Positions 60,114-64,000 of a DNA stretch of 64,000 bases are shown one piece after another. Made by a program: the position numbers and the translations under genes. The notes under the pieces were generated by a model, which saw only the letters and a program-made list of their open reading frames with translations, did no database searches and was not told the origin of the DNA. The stretch's first letter is position 1. Each line of letters opens with the position of its first letter. The stretch comes from Streptomyces sp. NBC_01232 (GTDB lineage: Bacteria > Actinomycetota > Actinomycetes > Streptomycetales > Streptomycetaceae): NCBI RefSeq assembly GCF_035989885.1, contig NZ_CP108518.1, forward strand, positions 4,389,501 to 4,453,500, written 5' to 3'.

Positions 60114-60881
60114 TCAACTCGTCGGCTGCACAGCCTCCTTGGGTGCGGAGGCGGGCACAAGGGCTCGTTCGGCTAGAAAACCGAAGGCCAGGCCGAAAGT
60201 CGCCCACAGTGCCGACTGGATGGCCAGGGACGCGAGACGGAAGTCCCAGATGAGAGCGGCCGGGAAGTCCGCCGGGACCTCGTTGACGCCGGGCAGCAGG
60301 GCGTACGCGATGCCGATGACGAGGACGAAGGCCGCGCCGGCGACGACCGACGCGTTCCATGCCCCGAGCGCCGGCGCGAGCCGCCGCCCGAGGATCAGCG
60401 CACCCGCTGCCAGCAGCGCGCTCAGGGCGATCATCAGGAGGTAGAGGGCGGTCCGCCGGGCGGCGGTGCCGGGATCGCCCACGGCGGGCGGGTTGGCCGG
60501 GTACTTGAAGAACGGCACCAGGGTCACGGTGACGTAGAGACCGCCGGTGACCAGCGCGGCCGTGGCCCGCGGGCCGAAGCGGCCGATGCGGCCCAGGGCG
60601 AAGCAGAAGACGAGCGCGGCGATGCCGCCGAGCGCGACCCCGTAGAGCAGGACGCCGGTGCCGAGTCCGGCCGTGGCCTGGAGGGCCCGGCTGACCGGGG
60701 CCTCCTCGCCGTGGTCGTGCCCGGCAGCGGCGGCCTCTTCGATGGCGATCGCCGCGTCCACCTTGGACTCACCGAGGAGGTACGCGACGAGGAAGGCGGC
60801 GGCCCCGGCCAGCAGGCCGGCGAGCATGCCGCGGACGAGCAGGGCCCGGGGAGAGACCCCACCCGCAGAAGTGGAAGCCAT
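60114..60881 (-). CDS. cbtA: CbtA-family cobalt transporter subunit
   Basis: The 255-residue membrane protein has the CbtA pattern. LLVRGMLAGLLAGAAAFLVAYLLGESKVDAAIAIEEAA precedes a His-rich loop (GHDHGEEAPVSRALQATAGL). Further helices follow: LLYGVALGGIAALVFCFALGRIG, YVTVTLVPFFKYPANPPAVGDPGT and IWDFRLASLAIQSALWATFGLAFG. CbtA and CbtB were predicted as cobalt transporters because B12 riboswitches precede them. The ATG at 60881 has AAGGGA 7 bases upstream. It follows cbtB after 41 bases. Confidence 0.92.
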   Translation of the reverse strand: MASTSAGGVSPRALLVRGMLAGLLAGAAAFLVAYLLGESKVDAAIAIEEAAAAGHDHGEEAPVSRALQATAGLGTGVLLYGVALGGIAALVFCFALGRIGRFGPRATAALVTGGLYVTVTLVPFFKYPANPPAVGDPGTAARRTALYLLMIALSALLAAGALILGRRLAPALGAWNASVVAGAAFVLVIGIAYALLPGVNEVPADFPAALIWDFRLASLAIQSALWATFGLAFGFLAERALVPASAPKEAVQPTS

Positions 60882-60922
60882 GTTCTGTTCCCTTGCTGGG
60901 ACGTCGGTCGGTGGCAGGGGAA

Positions 60923-61138
60923 TCAGTGGCAGGGGAAGCCGAGCAGGTGGCGGCCGTCGTGCAGCCACTCGTGGATGGTCTCCCCCTCGAAGACCGCAGT
61001 GGCGCCCTGCTCGGCGCCGACGAAGTACAGCAGGACGAGCATGAGGATGCCGACGAACACGGCCCAGGGGGCCAGTGCGGAGAGCGAGATGGGGGCGATG
61101 GCGGGCGAGTTCGTCGTGGGCACGGCGGAGTGGGCCAT
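60923..61138 (-). CDS. cbtB: CbtB-family cobalt transporter subunit
   Basis: The 71-residue protein has one membrane helix (LAPWAVFVGILMLVLLYFVGAEQGA) and the typical His-bearing end ETIHEWLHDGRHLLGFPCH, where CbtB proteins bind metal. GGAGG lies 7 bases before the ATG at 61138. It is first in the operon behind the cobalamin riboswitch and is followed by cbtA. Confidence 0.93.
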   Translation of the reverse strand: MAHSAVPTTNSPAIAPISLSALAPWAVFVGILMLVLLYFVGAEQGATAVFEGETIHEWLHDGRHLLGFPCH

Positions 61139-61186
61139 GGCAGAACCTCCAGGGGGAACACGCGTCCCGGTCAGTGGTGCTCGCTG

Positions 61187-61278
61187 CGACGGTGGCGGGT
61201 CTGACTTCCCTCCCCTCCGGGAGGTTTCACAGTGGCGCGACCGCGCCGGATTTTCACCGGGCTTCCGTCGTACCGTCG
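61187..61278 (-). promoter_or_regulatory. Cobalamin riboswitch (core) upstream of cbtBA
   Basis: On the minus strand the leader has the B12-box GCCACTG (61230-61236), preceded by GAAGCCCGGTGAAAATCCGG and CGGTCGCGC. The conserved AGTCAGACCC (61197-61206) follows. A closing stem pairs CGACGGT (61272-61278) with ACCGTCG (61187-61193). These are the usual cobalamin riboswitch elements in order. The regulatory part probably extends towards the cbtB ribosome-binding site (61139-61186). Adenosylcobalamin is expected to shut off cobalt uptake. Confidence 0.88.
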
Positions 61279-61325
61279 TCATTCAATTGTGTCGTTTGTG
61301 ACCGTACCGCGCTTACGCTCCCCTT

Positions 61326-61781
61326 ATGAAGACCTCGTTGGTGCGAGTCCGGCTCATCTGCTTCCCTCTGGACGCAGCCGCCCGTCAGGGCCGCTTCGGT
61401 CACGCCCGGCCGTGCCCCGGTCACGAGGGACTGCGCGGTCTGGACACGGGCGAGTGGGCGGGCCGCACCCTGGACGAGGTGGCGGGCCGGGAGCCGGAGG
61501 CCGTGCGGGCCTGGCTGTCGGATCCCGCGTACGCGCCGCCCGGCGGGGAGTCCGTGGACCGGCTGGTCGCCCGCGTCGGTGCGGAGCTGGCCGCTCTGGC
61601 CGAGGGGACGCACCGGGTGGAGGTCGAGCAGGCCGTCGTGCGGGCGGCCGTGGTGCACGCCCTGGAACTGCCCGCGGCGACGTTCTGGCGCCTCGACGTA
61701 CGGCCGGAGTCGGTGACCACCCTCACCGGGCGGGCCGGGCGCTGGAACCTCCTGGTGGGACAGCCGCAGGACGAGCTGTAG
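61326..61781 (+). CDS. Degenerate histidine-phosphatase-family protein
   Basis: The 151-residue product resembles the second half of a histidine phosphatase (GLRGLDTGEWAGRTLDEVAGREPEAVRAWLSDP, PPGGESVDRLVARVGAEL, RAAVVHALELPAATFWRLDV). The catalytic features are missing. No RHG is present near the start, where LVRVRLICFP stands instead. The second His region reads VEVEQAVVRAAV, where related proteins have a TH motif. About 50 residues between the first strand and GLRGL seem deleted. Related genes sit beside cbtAB in other actinomycetes, so this is probably a decayed partner. There is no ribosome-binding site before the ATG; a leaderless transcript is possible. Confidence 0.65.
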   Translation: MKTSLVRVRLICFPLDAAARQGRFGHARPCPGHEGLRGLDTGEWAGRTLDEVAGREPEAVRAWLSDPAYAPPGGESVDRLVARVGAELAALAEGTHRVEVEQAVVRAAVVHALELPAATFWRLDVRPESVTTLTGRAGRWNLLVGQPQDEL

Positions 61782-61802
61782 GGGGCGGACCGCTCAGCAC
61801 GT

Positions 61803-61833
61803 CGGCCCGGACCCCGCGACGCGGTCCGGGCCG
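61803..61833. terminator. Terminator between convergent genes
   Basis: CGGCCCGGACC (61803-61813) and GGTCCGGGCCG (61823-61833) form an 11-base-pair perfect stem with a 9-base loop. It lies between the phosphatase-like gene and the uricase gene. Confidence 0.78.
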
Positions 61834-61871
61834 ATACGTGGCGAGCGGCGTACTGGAGGAGTAAGTCCGAT

Positions 61872-62789
61872 CTAGGCGACGATCCAGTCGGACGTCGCGA
61901 TCACCGGCTGCACCCCGTCACGGTGGACGGTGCCCTCGATCAGGCCGTACATCCGGTCCGCCGCGAAGTAGACCTCGTTGTCGTTCTTGAGGCCGAAGGG
62001 CTCCAGGTCGACGAGGAAGTGGTGCTTGTTGGGGAGGTTCAGGCGCACCTCGTTGACCTTGGGGCAGTTGTCGAGCACGCGCTCGGCCATCTGGTTCAGG
62101 GTCTGCTGCAGCGAGTACGAGTACGTCTCCGCGAAGGCTTCCAGCATGTTCTTGCGGACCTTCTTGTACGACTGGTCCCAGTCGTACCCGGCGTCGTCGC
62201 CGGCCAGCGCCGAATGCGCCCAGCGCGCGGTGACCTTGGTCGCCAGGATGCGGTCGTACGCCTCCTGCAGCGTCGTGTACTTGTCCTTGATGTAGCCGTG
62301 GAACTCGGAGTTGGTCGAGTTCATCACCGTCAGGTCCTTCAGGCCCGAGATGACCTGCAGGCCGGTCGTCTCGCTGTAGGTGATCTGCGCGGTGCGCACC
62401 TCCTGGCCCTTGCGGACGAAGGAGTGCTGCTCCTTGCGCGTGGGGACCGGGATCCGGTCCCACACGTACTCCTCGATGCGGATCTGGGCCTCGCGGATCG
62501 GCTCCTGCGAGGAGACGAAGTGCTTGGCGAGCAGGATGCCGAAGGCCTCGGGGGATTCGATGCCGTGTTCCTTGCCGAAGGCGTACACGGTGTTCTTGGT
62601 GGTGTCGGTCGGCAGGCAGTTGGCGTTGTTGCCGGTGAGGTGGACATCGCGGAATTCACCGCGGAGAGCGACCGAGACGTTGAGGTCGCGGATCTCGTGC
62701 CAGGAACCGTCGCCGCCCTTGCGGGTCACCTTCACGATGCGGTTCTCGGCCTTGCCGTACTGGTTCTGGGCCAGGACGTGCTTGCTCAT
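61872..62789 (-). CDS. Urate oxidase (factor-independent urate hydroxylase)
   Basis: The 305-residue enzyme converts urate to 5-hydroxyisourate with O2 and no cofactor. Conserved parts are the catalytic Lys in NQYGKAENRIVKV, and the Thr in LPTDTTKNTVYAFGKEHGI. EFHGYIKDKYTTLQEAYDRILATKV and the C-terminal NKHHFLVDLEPFGL with its His pair are also present. The length is normal. The ATG at 62789 has AAGGAAG 6 bases upstream. Its promoter must lie in 62790-63072. It is part of purine catabolism; no allantoinase or PucR gene is visible in the window. Confidence 0.96.
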   Translation of the reverse strand: MSKHVLAQNQYGKAENRIVKVTRKGGDGSWHEIRDLNVSVALRGEFRDVHLTGNNANCLPTDTTKNTVYAFGKEHGIESPEAFGILLAKHFVSSQEPIREAQIRIEEYVWDRIPVPTRKEQHSFVRKGQEVRTAQITYSETTGLQVISGLKDLTVMNSTNSEFHGYIKDKYTTLQEAYDRILATKVTARWAHSALAGDDAGYDWDQSYKKVRKNMLEAFAETYSYSLQQTLNQMAERVLDNCPKVNEVRLNLPNKHHFLVDLEPFGLKNDNEVYFAADRMYGLIEGTVHRDGVQPVIATSDWIVA

Positions 62790-62995
62790 GCTGTCTTCCT
62801 TCGGGTACTCGGGAACACGGAGTCCGGTCGTCTGGATCCCGTACGCCCGGCGTCCAGCGCCCGCCCGAATCAAGGACGTCCCGCTCCCCGCCGTTCGGCC
62901 CCTCGCCGAGGGACCGCCCCGGGCCTGACGTGCATCCCGGTTCGTAGGTGCTTGGCCTGTTGTGCGTCTTGACGGCCTGCACGGATTGCAGCATG

Positions 62996-63020
62996 TGTAC
63001 GGGTGGTTCATCCCCGTACA
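62996..63020. terminator. Inverted repeat between the aminotransferase and uricase genes
   Basis: TGTACGGG (62996-63003) and CCCGTACA (63013-63020) form an 8-base-pair stem with a 9-base loop, 53 bases after the aminotransferase stop. It may terminate that gene or be an operator for uricase. The remaining 280-base gap shows nothing else. Confidence 0.5.
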
Positions 63021-63072
63021 AATCCTCCGAACACCAGCACCCACGCCTTGGGCGACCCCACAGATCCGCAGG

Positions 63073-64000
63073 TCAGACCGTGTGCGCATCCGCCACGGAG
63101 AGGGCCTCGTCGAGGATCCGCAGCCCCGTGGCCACGTCGTCCGCCGAGATGTTGCACGGCGGCGCGATGTGGATGCGGTTGCCGGCGACGAGCGGCCAGA
63201 GCCCGCCCTTCTTGCAGGCGGCCCCGAATTCGGCCATCGGGGCGTTCTCCGCCCCGGAGGCGTTGTACGGGACCAGCGGCTCGCGGGTCTCCTTGCTCCG
63301 TACGAGCTCCAGGGCCCAGAAGGTGCCGAGCCCGCGGACCTCCCCGACCGAGGGGTGCCGTTCGGCGAGCGCGCGCAGGCCGGGGCCGAGCAGTTCGGCG
63401 CCCGTGCGGGCGGACTGCTCGACGATGCCCTCCTCCTCCATGACGTTGATCGTCGCGACGGCGGCCGCGCAGGCCAGCACGTGCCCGGAGTACGTGAGCC
63501 CGCCCGGATAGGGCCGGCGGGCGAAGGTCTCGGCGATCGCCGCCGAGATCGCGACCCCGCCGAGCGGGAGGTAGCCGCTGGTCACGCCCTTGGCGAAGCA
63601 GATCAGGTCGGGGGTCACGTCCCAGTGCTCGGAGGCGAACCACGTACCGGTGCGCCCGAAGCCGACCATGATCTCGTCCAGGATGAAGACGATGCCGAAG
63701 CGGTCGCAGAGCGCGCGGACCCCGGCCAGATAGCCGTCCGGGTGCACGAGCACGCCCGGGGCGCCGCCGACGGTCTCCAGGATGATCGCGGCGATGGACT
63801 GCGGGCCCTCGAAGACGATGGTGTCCTCCAGGTGGCGCAGGGCCCGCTCGCACTCCTCGGCCGCGGTGGCCGCGTAGAAGGGCGAGCGGTAGGCGAAGGG
63901 CCCCCAGAAGTGCACGACGCCGGCGGTCGCGGAGTCGTTGCCGAAGCGGCGGGCGTCGCCGGTCAGGTTGATCGCGGTGGAGGTGGCGCCGTGGTACGAG
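63073..64000 (-). CDS. Class III aminotransferase (partial, N-terminus off window)
   Basis: The frame is open to the window edge and covers about the last 308 residues. It includes SYHGATSTAINLTGD and VVHFWGPFAYRSPFY. The PLP site is IAAIILETVGGAPGVLVHPDGYLAGVRALCDRFGIVFILDEIMVGFGRTG, and the PLP lysine lies in LICFAKGVTSGYLPLGGVAI. The C-terminal domain ends in NRIHIAPPCNISADDVATGL. These match the aspartate-aminotransferase-family (omega-transaminase) group that uses beta-alanine, GABA or similar omega-amino donors with pyruvate or 2-oxoglutarate. The neighbouring uricase gene does not by itself fix the substrate. The start codon lies beyond 64000. Confidence 0.93.
   Translation of the reverse strand, partial: SYHGATSTAINLTGDARRFGNDSATAGVVHFWGPFAYRSPFYAATAAEECERALRHLEDTIVFEGPQSIAAIILETVGGAPGVLVHPDGYLAGVRALCDRFGIVFILDEIMVGFGRTGTWFASEHWDVTPDLICFAKGVTSGYLPLGGVAISAAIAETFARRPYPGGLTYSGHVLACAAAVATINVMEEEGIVEQSARTGAELLGPGLRALAERHPSVGEVRGLGTFWALELVRSKETREPLVPYNASGAENAPMAEFGAACKKGGLWPLVAGNRIHIAPPCNISADDVATGLRILDEALSVADAHTV

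Overview
The window is a stretch of a Streptomyces-type actinomycete chromosome. The DNA is very GC-rich with strong third-position GC bias, GTG (and possibly TTG) starts are common, and many gene pairs overlap by 1-4 bases. Typical actinomycete families are present: Ser/Thr kinases, a PAS/GAF/PP2C/HATPase phosphatase, GntR-TetR fusions, Imm50-like proteins, DUF1266, CbtA/CbtB, and a branched-chain keto-acid dehydrogenase (bkd) operon next to two kinases. A ParB-binding parS palindrome at 58511-58536 suggests the central chromosome, in the general neighbourhood of oriC. No rRNA, tRNA, CRISPR array, prophage or full insertion sequence was found.

Layout. 1-2.1 kb: a PadR-controlled FtsX-type ABC exporter. 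2.1-7.6 kb: a membrane-anchored hypothetical, two divergent Ser/Thr kinases, an FMN split-barrel protein and an orphan NarL-type response regulator. 7.9-11.5 kb: the bkdABC operon. 11.7-14.4 kb: an acetyltransferase, a 9-bp repeat array, two tandem Imm50-like genes and an unknown gene. 14.5-17.3 kb: a large secreted beta-helix/PKD/repeat protein. 17.4-21.0 kb: a DUF1266 protein, a MITE-like element, and a GntR-TetR repressor divergent from an FAD monooxygenase. 21.2-23.4 kb: a papain-family protease with a repeat domain, followed by a gene for a probable chagasin-type cysteine-protease inhibitor. 23.4-27.8 kb: a DUF418 membrane protein, a GntR-MFS operon and a mycothiol-dependent isomerase-like protein. 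27.9-32.1 kb: small metabolic and hypothetical genes and one frameshifted gene. 32.1-38.6 kb: a thioredoxin/NHL protein, a second MITE-like element, an M18 aminopeptidase, a duplicated Cys-pair protein, an acyl-CoA dehydrogenase and a truncated ATPase gene.

38.7-45.3 kb: SseB-like, HTH, small secreted, pirin and AI-2E genes and a PP2C phosphatase. 45.4-47.3 kb: aspS. 47.4-53.6 kb: a VWA protein with a long Ala/Glu/Pro linker, a PhoX-type phosphatase behind a PHO box, and a lipoprotein plus sensor kinase pair without a nearby response regulator. 53.7-58.1 kb: an FUSC protein, membrane proteins, an Rrf2 regulator and RidA. 58.2-59.5 kb: small secreted proteins, parS, and a sortase-like protein that lacks the catalytic residues. 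59.9-61.8 kb: cobalt-transport cbtBA under a cobalamin riboswitch, beside a decayed histidine phosphatase. 61.9-64 kb: uricase and the C-terminal part of a class III aminotransferase.

Most of the window reads as housekeeping and vegetative regulation, not a transferred island. The observations most worth following are the protease and chagasin-like inhibitor pair with its six-repeat domain, the two MITE-like elements that share a core but have different ends, the parS site inside a coding sequence, the degenerate sortase and phosphatase, and several operator-like palindromes.
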